Below, one piece after another: positions 33,751-44,980 of a stretch of 64,000 nucleotides of DNA. Every line of letters starts with the position of its first letter. The first letter of the stretch is position 1. The translations under genes and the position numbers were made by a program. Under the pieces are notes generated by a model. It saw nothing but the letters and a program-made list of their open reading frames with translations. It was not told the origin of the DNA and made no database searches. The stretch is from Microvelia longipes (taxonomy: Eukaryota > Arthropoda > Insecta > Hemiptera > Veliidae), in assembly GCA_018340805.1 (NCBI GenBank), contig JACMZG010001913.1, positions 26,726,099-26,790,098 of the forward strand, given 5' to 3'.

Positions 33751-34458
33751 CCTTTGTATGTAGCTTTCGTGGCTTTACATCATAATTAGATTGTAAGTTA
33801 TAGTTAGTTAGTTAATGATGTCAATAAACAAGACTTAAGTGTAATTGCGTATTTATTAAGAACCAAACAACAACAAAGACAAATTACTTTTAATAAATAC
33901 CATTTATTTTTGGATGAGACATATTTATTTACAATACTAACTTCTTTCTTTAGAGTTAGGCATATTCCACATCAAAGCTTTAGTAATTAGAAAACCATTC
34001 TCTGATAAGTCTATAACACGTACACTTAAAATACGTTGATTGCAGGAGGTAACTGAAGAACAATTTTATAATTAGCAATTGTGCAATCCTCGGGTTTAAT
34101 TTGCCAAAGTCACCATCTTTGTATAAGTTGGATTTCTAATAAAGCACTTCTAATTCCGGTAAAATTTGTTCCTTGTTAATCCAGTAGATCATGATGCTAG
34201 TTCATAACCACAATATATCCTGTTTTTTACGCTAAGCTCATGACCAAGAGCAGTAGAGGTTATTTGTAGGTTATTCGCCAGGACATGCATCCCCACTCTA
34301 TCACTACTAGATGAGTAGTCTCCCATGTGTTTTGATGTGGGTATTAATTTCCTTCTATTTATCGTTTCGTTGTGCTAGTTTAAGAAATTAAAATCAAATT
34401 TCGTTTTTTTCGCGACTCACTACAATTATAATATTAAGGTAATTTAATATTAAGTCAT

Positions 34459-34695
34459 TCATTCCTTGTGTGGTTTGTCTGCTTTCAGTTTTTGGCTGGA
34501 CGCATCCATACTCTTGAGCCAAAACTCGAGGTCACTGGCAGGCTGTGGTTTCTCTCCTGCATTTAAATTGCTCATTATTTGCTCCATAATGGGTTTAACT
34601 AGAGTTTGTTTGCTCAGAACAATAGCTCGGACGAAACCATCACTTGTGATAAATTTCTGCTCCAAGTAAAGACTTCGCTCATCCCAGTATATCAT
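34459..34695 (-). CDS. THEM6-like exon 3 with stop
   Basis: It starts after ACCTTTTTCAG. It encodes MIYWDERSLYLEQKF through the end KADKPHKE, 78 codons plus TGA. Confidence 0.92.
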   Translation of the reverse strand: MIYWDERSLYLEQKFITSDGFVRAIVLSKQTLVKPIMEQIMSNLNAGEKPQPASDLEFWLKSMDASSQKLKADKPHKE

Positions 34696-37600
34696 CTGAA
34701 AAAGGTATGTTAATTACTGCATTCAGTATTTATTTATTTGTTTTTACATAAACGGACCTAGGTCCTTTTATATACATATAAGTATGTATATAATAATACT
34801 TTTATATAAGTATGATAAACAATAGTGTGGCAGTAGTTTAAAAGATCAAGAGATCTTTTAAATGACTTTCTTAGATTATCAAGTAGAATATAATCATATA
34901 ATCGAGCAGGCCTGTAGCCAGGTAGGGACCAGGAACGGCATCCCCCGGAAAATTATCAGTATATATTTTATATACGGCAAGATTTATGAAAAGTACAAAC
35001 ACAACATTTTATAAACAATTTTTATAAAATTGAAAATGTTATAAATGATTTGTGTTCTTAAACCAAAACTAAGGCTTTTTTATCGCGAATTCTTTCTAAT
35101 GTCTATGCTTAAGCTTCGATTTTGAGTTAAAATGCCCAATTTTTACAATTAGGCCACTTTTTCCCGCCAAAATAGCGATCTTAGACGAAAATATGCTAGG
35201 GCAAAGGGTCTTGTATTTATCCCTGGAACCCTAAAGCCCAATAAAAGTATACCTTTTTTAATTTACTTTTTTTTTATTTTGTCGCAAAATTTGGTGTTGT
35301 ATGGGACACCCGAAGTTAACTACACCATGAAAAGGAAGTTTCCTTTACTCAACCTAAGAACCCCATGTTTCATTAATTTATGTCAAACGGTTCAAAATTT
35401 AAGAATTTTGTGAATACCAACAACGTCGTTCTTTCAATTCTTTATCTTATTGAGCAGATTGCGCTTTCACTTAACTTTATCTCATAAAGAATGTTTCAAT
35501 GAAGCTACCCAGAGCCCCAAACAGATGTTTAAAGCCTGTCAATGCATTGCGGTATGCACTCTCTATTAATATATCTCTATGACCGTAAGTTATACCTATC
35601 CTCTTTCATTTCAGTCGGAGTTCTGACTGAATAATCAAGCATCTTTTATTACAATCAATTTTATTTTATTTGATCGTTAGTAAAGTAAACTTTTACCAGA
35701 ACTAAACTTGAGTTACCCAGTTGGTTTTACCTGAGTGACTATTTTGTAAAAGGTGAATATAGGAATGACTCTCCTGTATCTGATGTTAGTAGCAGCTTGG
35801 AGGGCATCTGTTTTATTTTTAACCATCTCACTGAAAATACCACTTCTATCGAAGTAATGAAATCTGGCGAAGTCTAAGTCTCTTACGAACCTTGCGTTGT
35901 TCATATGACGCATTACTAGATCCAGGTCTTGAGTGAAGCAGAAACCTGAAACATTTTAAATGAACATTTTATTACTCAATACTATCGCAGTTTGTACCAG
36001 AGTCAAATATACATTAAATATTCAGACAAATATTTAGTCACTAAAGATAACATGAGTTACAGGGTGTCGCGTCATGCTTAGCCATGTCTAAGACAAGGTT
36101 CGTATTTCCGTCGAGACAACTGTTTATCGATTTGCTTCTGAGAAATTTTCCACCAATTGTTTAAATACCATTAATGAGTTATGCTCACAAAGTAAATCAG
36201 CGAATCTTTTCATAGATGATAAGACTGATTGATAAGACTGAACTAATATTGAGTCCCCCATCCTCAGTATGTTAATGCTCAACAATCCTTCCTTAACTTT
36301 ATCTTGCTCACTCTTGCCTTTTGATTGCCTCCCCTCGACAAACCTTTCTTTAACAATTATAGATTTTTTTTACGTTTGGCTCTCTTCGGCTGGTATTCCT
36401 AAGCATTTTTGCGCCACTTGTTGGTACTACAATTAGCCACAAGCATTTTGCTATTTTATTATAAACATTGTCGAAGTTTGATACCAGGAACCTAAAATAT
36501 GGACAAACCAATTCCATCTTTTTTAACTAAGACCTCTATTTTTTATTTTAATTTACACTATGTTGATAATCATTGGACACACAAAGGACAATATCGGTTT
36601 AAAACTAATGGTTTTTCTAAATTTGGAATCATCTTCATAAGAAATATTTATACGCCTCAAATAGATATTAAATGTCGCCTCGCTTTACAGCATCAGGTGT
36701 ACAAAGGCCTAAACAAATCCCCCGCGTGTTGACGTTTCACATTCACAAGTTCCAGTGTTAACAGTTATTTAGTGAAAGTATAACCTGGTATAACTTCAAA
36801 ATTCTTTCTTAGGGAAGTAAAAGGATCAAAAGACTCGTCTTTTATTCTTTTACGTTTTGCACAGCCACAGTTTTAGTATTGTATTTAAAGATCCCAAATT
36901 TATTATTATGGATGATAAGAATACTATAGCAACAAACGCATAAGGGCTTATCTATATTAGAACTTAAATGAACTTTGGGCCCAATTTACTAAATTGGGGT
37001 TCAACAGAAAGAATGCAAAAGTAAAGAGATCTCACGATACACCAGAACTCACTACTGTTTAAAAGGAGGCGACTTCTTTCGTTGGATTATTGAGTTGCCT
37101 CATTATATTAATCAGGATAAATTAAAAATCAGTGTTTTCATATATTGTTCCTGATTATAGATTACCAATGAATAACAAACGAATAAGTGACACGGTGTCA
37201 ACCCTCTCACAAGATCGATCATCCATACAAGTCAGTGTGACAAGGAAATAGCCGGTTGCTCCCATTGCTAGCAGTTTGGTCATTTAAGAGCAATGTGTCA
37301 AGCCCCTTGTTTAAATAAAAACAGAAATCACCACCATTCTATTTTATACTCTAACTCTATTTAGTATTCGAATAATTACTTGCAGGAAGTTACTGCCAAG
37401 TCGAAATTAATTAATTAATTTCTGCAAATGAAATTAATTAAATTAATAAATAACAATAAATTAATTAATAAACAGTATTATTAATCATATCTCAAAATAT
37501 TTTATCTTTTTTACTCAATATCTTTGCAGATACGATAGTTTATATCTTTAAATACAGTTTAGTATCTCAGTCGTAAAAACTCATATTATGCTGCGGTATT

Positions 37601-38259
37601 CAAGTAGAAGTAGAAAACAGCTCTCATTTGAGATTATACCTTGAGAGCAAATGTACTTAAGTCGCAATGTAACTTCTCCCCTTCTTACTGATAATAAGAT
37701 TTGATTTTTGTTTTGTTCAGTACTATTTGAATAGTATAGTTTTATCCCATTCAATTCAGCTGTTGTGCTTGAACTGTCTTTCTGAGAAGAATAAACTTAA
37801 GTGCACTATTTTTTCTCAAGTCTGTAAGAAGTGAGGATATATTTTTTACTACCACATTTTTTATTACATAGACTACAGATTCCCACTTTATTCGATGTTT
37901 GGGATCTGTGCTTATGTCTGGGATCGATAAGTGCTTAAACTTAAACCTATTTGTACATCAAATAATGGGTATCACATTTACGCAATTATTTAAGGGCTCA
38001 GGAAAAATTAGTAGGTAGTTTTCTATGTTTCCTAGACCACAAATATGATGAAGAAAAATAAAATCGATCTCATTGAAGAAAAGAAAGAAAATATGAACTT
38101 GCCGTGGATGGTAGTTGGTTCCGTTACTTTGGTTTTCTTTTGAAATAGTCTACCAAAGAGAACGGTAGTAATAATCCGCACGTAGTAAAACACATCGAAC
38201 AACATGAACAGACCCAGCAGTCCTGACACCAAGGTCAGCAGGCACAGCATGCAGGCCAT
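34459..38259 (-). CDS. THEM6-like hotdog-fold membrane protein (3 exons, 202 aa)
   Basis: Coding exons on the minus strand are 38259-38103, 35945-35731 and 34695-34459. THEM6 proteins (UPF0670) are ER-membrane proteins with a thioesterase-like hotdog fold whose catalytic activity is not well established. Residues 1-30 form a hydrophobic anchor (MACMLCLLTLVSGLLGLFML and following). The domain begins at FTQDLDLVMRHMNNARFVRD, which contains the family-defining DxD...HMNNAR block. It continues with LDFARFHYFDRSGIF, IRYRRVIPIFTFYKIVTQ, IYWDERSLYLEQKFIT and DGFVRAIVLSKQ, all in family order. Human THEM6 is 208 residues, so the model is complete. Intron 1 has a GC donor (CACG|GCAAGT) with acceptor TTTCAG. 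It gives the right phase and restores the expected His-Gly junction. Intron 2 is standard (CAG|GTAAAA ... TTTTTCAG). The ATG at 38259 precedes the anchor. Confidence 0.93.
34696..35730. other. Intron 2 of the THEM6-like gene
   Basis: 1.03 kb with one copy of a short dispersed repeat at 35492-35582; otherwise unstructured. Confidence 0.7.
35492..35582. repeat. Short dispersed repeat, copy 2 (in a THEM6-like intron)
   Basis: Second copy of the 32779-32882 sequence: GTTTCAATGAAGCTACCCAG, ATGTTTAAAGCCTGTCAATG, ATATCTCTATGA. Confidence 0.8.
35731..35945 (-). CDS. THEM6-like exon 2: HMNNAR core
   Basis: Two bases complete the split glycine, then 71 codons from FCFTQDLDL to FYKIVTQ follow. The acceptor is ATGTTTCAG and the donor is CAG|GTAAAA, phase 0. 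Confidence 0.92.
35946..38102. other. Intron 1 of the THEM6-like gene (GC-AG)
   Basis: 2.16 kb, AT-rich, without a recognisable transposon or second gene. A 77-codon frame at 36499 is not supported. Confidence 0.7.
38103..38259 (-). CDS. THEM6-like exon 1: membrane anchor
   Basis: Fifty-two codons plus one base, ending CACG before a GCAAGT donor. It encodes the N-terminal hydrophobic helix and the short linker ending TTIH. Confidence 0.85.
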
Positions 38260-38486
38260 CTTTTGCTGATTTTTTCAACTTTATCTAACTTAATATTTAC
38301 AATTTTCAATAGCCTTGTGACTCCTATCTAAAAAGATAAACACATTTTGTTAGAAACAGTTATAAAATCAAAAATCATAGAGTTAATAGACTAAATAAAT
38401 CTATGATTTATATCTTTTAGATCTAATGATTACATGAGTCTAATCATTTTAAAGTTTATGCTTAGAATCATTTTTTTTTTCAAAAG

Positions 38487-38565
38487 AGAGTTGCTAAAGG
38501 CAGAAGAATCACTTTACGGCGAAGATCCCTCCGCTAATTTGGTTTATTTACAAAACGCTCTACAG
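38487..38565 (+). other. Possible orphan exon
   Basis: A long pyrimidine run and CAAAAG precede an open stretch reading ELLKAEESLYGEDPSANLVY and LQNALQ, ending CTACAG before GTTGAT. Composition is more balanced than the flanks. The NLVYLQNAL part faintly recalls the start of a GRIP domain, but it is far too short to call. It lies just upstream of, and antiparallel to, the THEM6-like gene. No partner exon was found. Confidence 0.2.
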
Positions 38566-38944
38566 GTTGATAGGCTGGGCGTCGTGACCGTCACTGCAAT
38601 CACTCAGTCACTAATAATCGGTCTGACGCATATCTTTGTCGATTGGCTTCTCAAATCATCTAAAATTTTGTCATTTCCTATGAAAATTCGGTAAAATTGG
38701 ACCTACTTATACAGAAGTTTCCGGGTTTAAACCAAAGTTAAGGAATTAAAATCGGTATTTGTTGAAGGAGTCGGAGTCGACATTTTTAACCGTCTCCCAC
38801 TTGTGTAATCAATACTGCACTGCATTGTAGAAATTCACACAAAGCTCAGTGTAGGCTAATCTAAAAAATGTTTTAGCAAAGTTCCTTTGAAAGTCCTTGC
38901 AAATTGACGAGGAATTTGCATAGACTGTTCCAATTAATAAGGAA

Positions 38945-39560
38945 AAACCGTAAACCTAAGCAAGAACATAGATTGGTGCGCAAGAAAGCAAGCATTCCAT
39001 AGAAAATTGGCGGGAAGGAGGCTGGCGGACCGCCGCGCCAGAATTATTTTGTAGTTTTAGAGTGAAAATGTATCGATATAAATTTTTCTCCAAAACTAAA
39101 ATTCGAACCTGGACTCCTGGATTTGACAACTGTGAGTACTCGGATTGACTCCGGACTAGTTTCAATATACTCAGTGTCCCAAAAAAATGAAAACTACACC
39201 TTACGTATTTTCAAAATTTCAGTTACTAACCACAGTTTTTTCGTCTTCTGGGTCACAAAAAGGTCGTATCGATTCCGGACTGGTTGTATTCAATTCCGCA
39301 CCCCAAAATTATTCTGACAACTGAATATTGCTTATTAAGCAAACTGGGTTAATGACGTCACAGCAACCTGAGTTTCAATAGGGTCCGTTTCCTTCCCAAG
39401 GGTGATTTTTGTACCAAGTTTTCATCAAAAGATAAATTTTGCAAAACGTATTTTTTTGTGATCAGGGACCTTTAAAACAGATTATGTTAATGGTCCGAAG
39501 TTCGACTCCCGCCGTGATGCCTATCCCTTTAACGGTTCTTTCACAAAGGAAATTTGCTAA
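38945..39560 (-). repeat. B-box/subrepeat family, copy 1
   Basis: On the minus strand CCAGGTTCGAATTTTAG resembles a Pol III B box. Downstream, TTCTGGCGCGGCGGTCCGCC and GGAATGCTTGCTTT match 54470-54530. The left part (GACTCCGGAC, AACTGGGTTAATGACGTCA) matches the other copies. Confidence 0.65.
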
Positions 39561-39917
39561 ATAGTAACATTAATCAGTCCTTATTACTTAACAGTACTGT
39601 CAATGATATACGTGTACATTAATAATGATTGTTCGCTGACATCAAGTCTAATATTGTACCAGGTAAAACGTATTTACTATAATAAAATAGTTATTTAACA
39701 TCTTGGGAAAATTCTATTCGATGACAATAGAAAGATTATTGAATACTCTGTTATTATATGACTCTTTGACACTGTATTGAAACTCAGCTTGAACATTGAA
39801 AAGAGCGCTAATGTTTTATTGTCGTCATGTTAAAACATAAAAATTATGAAATTAGAATCTTAATTTAAATTAAATCTAGGAATTGTTCCTTAGAAAAGGG
39901 GTGATAAACCCTTTTCT

Positions 39918-39951
39918 ATTTGATGTGCGAGAAATATCTCGCACATCAAAT
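39918..39951. repeat. Perfect 34-bp hairpin
   Basis: ATTTGATGTGCGAGA and its exact complement flank a four-base AATA loop. Confidence 0.92.
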
Positions 39952-40544
39952 AAAGTACTCTTACAGTCTCTTATACTAGCATTAAAATTGGAAAAAATCG
40001 GGTACATCGGGAACTCGATACTCTTCTTCATAATATCACATTTGTTCTTCACCATATGTTTTGAAAATATACCCTATATGTCGAAGAAAAATCATAGTCT
40101 GCCAATCCAGAATAAAAGCATTTATATAATTGCACCCGCTCAAAATTTTATAACATCGCCCAAATATTAGGCAGTGGCGGTATTAGAGCCCGATCGTGGA
40201 AGGGGTAACCATTTAAAAAAATATGGGATTATGGGGGGAGGGTGAGATAGTACCAAGCCGTGCGTCTTATATTACTTAAACGATAATTAAAACCTTCATG
40301 ATCCGCTTCTGTTCAACAAATGGTTATAATTTTAGATTAAATACAAAAAATATAAACATTAACCTTACGCTTCCGCAACAGGAAGGGGGAGAAAGATTTA
40401 TCTACGAATTTAAAAAAAAATAAATAAAAAAGAGTCTAGCTTTGCTTGCTGATATCAATCAGTATGAATTTAAGAAAAAGAGTTATTTTTCGGATAAATC
40501 GATGTTTAATAATTCTTATTAAACATCGTACCAATTAGACATCT

Positions 40545-41075
40545 AATGATGCACTCGGTGACTTTCGTTCAATGGCTTTGAATGCATGTGTCGACTCCGG
40601 ACCACTCTCATTCAACTTACAAGCCCAAAAAACATTGAAAACGACTCCCCTCCCAACTTGAAATATATGGTTTATCGGCCGTATTTTAGGTTTTCTGGTA
40701 ATTGACCACTGTTTGCGACGTTTTGATTACTCAGCGTAGTCATGTCGACTTTGGACCGGTTTTATTTGATTCAGCGCCCAAAAATGTAGAAAAAACGAAC
40801 CATAATCGAAATTTAATTTTATTGGACCGTAATTTGTGTTTTCGGTAATTTTTCATGGTTTGTTAAATTTTATGGTCAATTAAAATAGTTTTTGTGACGT
40901 AACGCAAACCTGATTTTCAAGAGGGTTCGTGTCCCCTTCAAAGATGATTTTTGAACCAAGTTTGATGAAAAATATTAATCAATTCGAAATATAGCGTGTT
41001 TACAAGGTTTGACTCCCGCTATGATGCCTATCCCATTAACGAATTTTTCCCAAAGGAATGTCGATAAAGGATCGC
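40545..41075 (-). repeat. B-box/subrepeat family, copy 2
   Basis: Two internal subrepeats about 180 bp apart, GTCGACTCCGGACCACTCTC and GTCGACTTTGGACCGGTTTT. Each is followed by CCCAAAAA and a GAAAACGAC-type stretch, then AATTTTATTGGACCGTAATT-type sequence. Reverse-complement counterpart at 54120-54390. Confidence 0.75.
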
Positions 41076-41540
41076 TTTGCTCGCTAAAGCATACAATTAG
41101 GTATGTTAAAAAAGGTTCACTTCGCTGAAAAATTAATATGGGGCTCCTTGCGTTAGTTATTAACGCATTAATAATTAATGGATTTATAACAAGATAATCG
41201 GTTCTCAAATAATAAAGGTTCTTCAAAGGTGTAAATAAACGTTGGGTCCAACAATAAATTACACGCGACCCGAAATGAAGCCAAGCGAGCCAAAAGCTTT
41301 CGCCGCTAGATTGCTTTTAGTGTATATGTCAATATATGAATAAAGGCACGCTTCGATAGCAAAATTGCTAATGTATAAAATTACATTAAAGAGGGCTCGC
41401 TAAATTACTATAAGTATATGCAAAAAGGGCTTGCCTTGGTCGCAAGGTTGCTAAAATATACAATTACCATCAATTAAAAGGGTTCACTTTGTTTGCTATA
41501 AATATATACGTGGTTCGCTTTAAATATATATGTCAATATA
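41040..41540. repeat. Degenerate periodic tract with GGNTCGCTTTGCTCGCTAAA units
   Basis: GGATCGCTTTGCTCGCTAAA, GGTTCACTTCGCTGAAAA, GGCTCGCTAAATTAC, GGGCTTGCCTTGGTCGCAAG and GGTTCACTTTGTTTGCTATA recur at irregular 60-100-bp spacing. They are usually followed by a TATAC/AATTA or ATATATGTCAATATATG stretch. Confidence 0.6.
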
Positions 41541-41542
41541 TG

Positions 41543-41576
41543 GGGGTAATTACCCCCCTCCCCCCCCTTCCCCCCG
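41543..41576. repeat. Poly-C block, quadruplex-capable on the minus strand
   Basis: Runs of six, eight and six C separated by one or two bases, preceded by GGGGGTAATTA. Striking in AT-rich DNA. Confidence 0.9.
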
Positions 41577-41619
41577 TAATACCACAAATGACATTTCTTT
41601 AAATGGTGGAATGATGCAG

Positions 41620-41768
41620 TTGCAAATAAATTGAGTGTTTAATTATCACAATTGGATAACTACAAACAAAGATATAGCATTTGCAAAACTGTTCGCAAAC
41701 TTTGGAAAATTTTAGGTGGTTTTGCAGATTTGACGAATTTAATGAATAAGCACTCAATTTATTGGCAA
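41620..41768. repeat. 149-bp segment with 21-bp terminal inverted repeats
   Basis: TTGCAAATAAATTGAGTGTT at the left end and AGCACTCAATTTATTGGCAA at the right end are near-complements. Candidate MITE. Confidence 0.65.
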
Positions 41769-42680
41769 TTTAATAAGAAGTGTTACAGTAATATAAAAAT
41801 GTACAGTACATACCTTATAATAATTTTATCACCTGAAATTACTATATAATACTTGATTGCATTCTTCAGAATCTAATAATGATACTTTTGTGTCTTATCA
41901 GACAAAATGACAGATATTGAACTGTAAAAACTTATATGTGAACGGATATTGTATGGGTTTTAAATGAATGCCGGCTGTAATACGTTAGATTGTTTGAACT
42001 GAGCCTTAGATGAATAAGCGGTCATGGAGTTGGGACTAGTTGGTCTAAAGTACAGCGCGTCACGGGCTAGTGATGGTACCCCCTCTACGTACGGTACCTA
42101 ACGGTTCAAGGTAATGTTGAATTTATCTTACCTATCAGATGGATTAAGATGACGTGATTATCTTATGCAGCGTGACGTAGCGTGGCTATTGAGGCTCGTG
42201 TCTTAAAAAGGAGGTAAACTTTAAAAAAATATTAAAATATATTTTTAATATTATATTTATATTATACTATCTTTTTTTTAAATATTAAAAAAAATTAAAA
42301 CATTCCGAATTCAATGCGACGTATCATTAGCAATTTTTAGACGCTGAAATATTTATAAATTAAGGCTTTATAAAACTTTTTACATTAATTCCATCTGATT
42401 TGTATTATTTTATTCGCCATAGTAGAGACCGACTAAGAACTAAAAATTTATGGCGCGGAGGTTTGCAAGTTTAGCCCATTTTATTTTAATTGTGCACTTG
42501 CTTTTTCAATATTCTATATCTTACTTAGCTGTACATTTATGCATCGTACTTGAGATGTTGCACTACTCGTTACTCAATGTTTTCTGGGTTTAAAGGGGAA
42601 ATGCTGAAATTCGCACTGCCACTAGTATTATTTGCACTTAAAGCTAAGTTTCTTCTAATTTAAAAAAAAAACAAACAAGA

Positions 42681-42740
42681 GGCCTTCTGCCTCTTGGCCG
42701 CTATATGGCGACGGCTCTGAACCGCTTCGCGGTCCTTGTG
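42681..42740. repeat. Cluster of three GC-rich hairpins
   Basis: CAAGAGGC/GCCTCTTG around a CTTCT loop, GGCCGCTATATGGC, and ACCGCTTCGCGGT, which is GCGAAGC on the other strand. Related in style to the cluster at 59781. Confidence 0.7.
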
Positions 42741-42785
42741 TTGTTGTTGAGAAAGCGTTCGAAAGTTATTGTGTGAAAATATTAC

Positions 42786-42787
<2 letters not shown>

Positions 42788-42846
<59 letters not shown>

Positions 42847-42848
42847 AT
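42788..42848. repeat. TA microsatellite
   Basis: About 60 bp of TA dinucleotides. Confidence 0.95.
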
Positions 42849-43795
42849 GACATTTGATCAGTGAGTCCTCCTCGGCCTAAATTTATTAAATCTAGACAAT
42901 TTAAGAAAGAGTTAAGCAATTTCAATTAAGCTAAATATCTATTATTAGGGCTAATATATCAATTTAACTAAAGATATCTAAAAGTTAAACAAATAAAACC
43001 ACAACACTCTAATACCTAATATCAGTAGGTGGATAAGACTGGATTGGACAGGTTAAAAAAAATCAAAGGATTTATTACTTTTATTATAATAAGTTTATAA
43101 TTATTATGTTTCTATGCTAAATTTTATTATGATTTTATAAGTTATATTTGTGACGTACAAATGTTAGCTTACAAAATGCTTTTTTATATTTATTACCGTA
43201 GGTATAAGGAAATGATTATTCACCCTAAAAATACGAAACCGATGTTTTATCATAATTATCTGTTTCGGGTAACTTTCATGAGGTTCTGAGTAGTTTTCAT
43301 CAGGCTGTGTGTGCGTATATGCAAGTCTGTCTGTGTCACGCATAACTCTCCCTGTGTTTATCTTAGAGATTTTAAACTTGGCACAAAAGAAAGCATATTT
43401 TAGGTCTAGTTTGACTACCCTGAAGATGATATTTTTCAGACTACGATAACCTAATTTGCTTTGTCATCAAAAATTTAAATAATTGTTAATAACGAAAATT
43501 TGACTGATCAAGTTGACATTTGACACATCAAATGGACATTTATAGATGGTCATTCAATACAAAAAAAAAAAAAAAAAAATTGTTGGTATTGATTGCTATT
43601 TAAAAATATTGACTGCTATTTAAGCCATATTTTATTTATTTTTGTCAACCTTTATGTTTGAGTGTATAACAATTATGCGCATCTTCAGTGTTTGGGGCAG
43701 AATAAGTGGATCCATCTATCCTACTTTTTTTTAGTTTTAGATTAATCGGTAATAGGTATTGTCAACTACATGAATTCTACAACAATAAATTTGCA

Positions 43796-44980
43796 TCAAT
43801 TAAAATTTAATTTATTAATATTATTTAATGAAACATTTCTACTGGAATTTGTTTCAACTGTTTCTTTATTTTTACTTTCGCTCGAGACGTTTGATAGATT
43901 AATTCTGTTCTTTACGTTATCAGTGAATTGCAGTAGAACACGTTTCTTAACGTCGAACATAAAGAATATCATGGCACCCTGCAATCCGTTGCAAATGATG
44001 AAAACAATGCGAAAAGCGTAGATGTGCGTCAGAGCCGCAACTATGCAGAATAGCCACGTCAATCCCATTATGATCAACAATTTAATATACAACCATATTT
44101 TTCGATATTCTTTCCTATTAGTAGCTTCGCAGTTGTATCTTTCTAACTCTTTACTAGTTTGCTTTTGAAACCAATAAACTGTTTTACCAAATAGGTATAA
44201 ATTCAAAAGGAGGATAATAAAAACAGGTGTTAAGAAATAAATGGCCATTGATAACTTCGATCCAAAGTAGCAAAACTTTCCTTCGCCCATATAAGGTTTT
44301 ATATTTTCAGGCAAAATATTTAAGAAATCAGCTATTAATGTAATTAAAATCAATACAGTTGAAAATCCCCAAGAGTGTAAATTATATTTTGTCATTATTG
44401 AAGACGAGCAACTTCTTAATTTAACTTTTGAAAAAGTTCTCCAAACGTCATAGGACATGACATTCATCCAGAAAAACGTCGCTGTGTAGAAATATTGTGT
44501 CGAATAACCGATAATTTTACATATTGCCAACCCAACTAATTCTTTACTGTTTATTGATAAGAATGATAAATGTGCAAAAATGATGGACCAGCTGAGAGAT
44601 TTCAATATTTGAGATGGAATATTTTGTCGTTTCGATTCTATGTAGTAGATGAAATTATGGATTAACAATAATATTACTGATAGAATCAAGACAATAAACG
44701 TGAGGTAACTTTCTAGTACGCGTTCGAAATCGTTGTTGTTCCCTTCGAAACTCGAGTTGCGGAGAGAGCAGATCGTTTGGTCACATTGCAGCTCGACGCA
44801 TGACTTGACAGTCGGATTCCAGACGGTGTTAGGCCAGCGACAGACGGTTATCTGGAGGTCCAGGCTGATCAGTTCGGTGAAAGGAACTACATTAATGACT
44901 TTCCCGTAGTGGAAATGGTAACAGTTTACATCCTCAGGCTTCTCATTGTGACACAGGGCACAGTGCTGATTTTTATAAAT
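43796..44980 (-). CDS. GPCR exon 5: seven-transmembrane domain and tail
   Basis: The acceptor is TTTTTCTAG. IYKNQHCALCHNE begins a 394-codon exon holding the last ectodomain cysteines (VCRW, SCVELQCDQTICS) and all seven helices. It ends NNINKLNFN-stop. Keeping the 7TM core in one exon is unusual for secretin-type receptors. Confidence 0.92.
   Translation of the reverse strand: MYKNQHCALCHNEKPEDVNCYHFHYGKVINVVPFTELISLDLQITVCRWPNTVWNPTVKSCVELQCDQTICSLRNSSFEGNNNDFERVLESYLTFIVLILSVILLLIHNFIYYIESKRQNIPSQILKSLSWSIIFAHLSFLSINSKELVGLAICKIIGYSTQYFYTATFFWMNVMSYDVWRTFSKVKLRSCSSSIMTKYNLHSWGFSTVLILITLIADFLNILPENIKPYMGEGKFCYFGSKLSMAIYFLTPVFIILLLNLYLFGKTVYWFQKQTSKELERYNCEATNRKEYRKIWLYIKLLIIMGLTWLFCIVAALTHIYAFRIVFIICNGLQGAMIFFMFDVKKRVLLQFTDNVKNRINLSNVSSESKNKETVETNSSRNVSLNNINKLNFN

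Larger units (their letters stand above)
28521..34458. other. Intergenic region between Tbcd and the THEM6-like gene
   Basis: Contains a second copy of the 80-bp repeat (29489), degenerate 5S-family pieces (30142-30470 and 30786-30937), a hAT-like MITE, palindromes at 32199 and 33696, and a duplicated repeat at 32779. No gene is seen. The Tbcd and THEM6-like genes converge across it. Confidence 0.65.
38260..43795. other. Intergenic region between the THEM6-like gene and the GPCR
   Basis: Contains a possible orphan exon (38487-38565), two copies of the B-box/subrepeat family, a perfect 34-bp palindrome, a periodic GCTCGC-bearing tract, a poly-C block, hairpins with GCGAAGC character, a TA microsatellite and a poly-A tract at 43560-43580. 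Confidence 0.65.

Noticed and set aside
39480..39530. tRNA gene suggested by AAGTTCGACTCCCG
   Set aside because: No acceptor or anticodon stems can be drawn around it. It is part of the dispersed B-box/subrepeat family.
40175..40230. Second hAT-like MITE starting GCAGTGGCGGTATTAGAG
   Set aside because: Only one end is visible; no matching terminus downstream within a few hundred bases.
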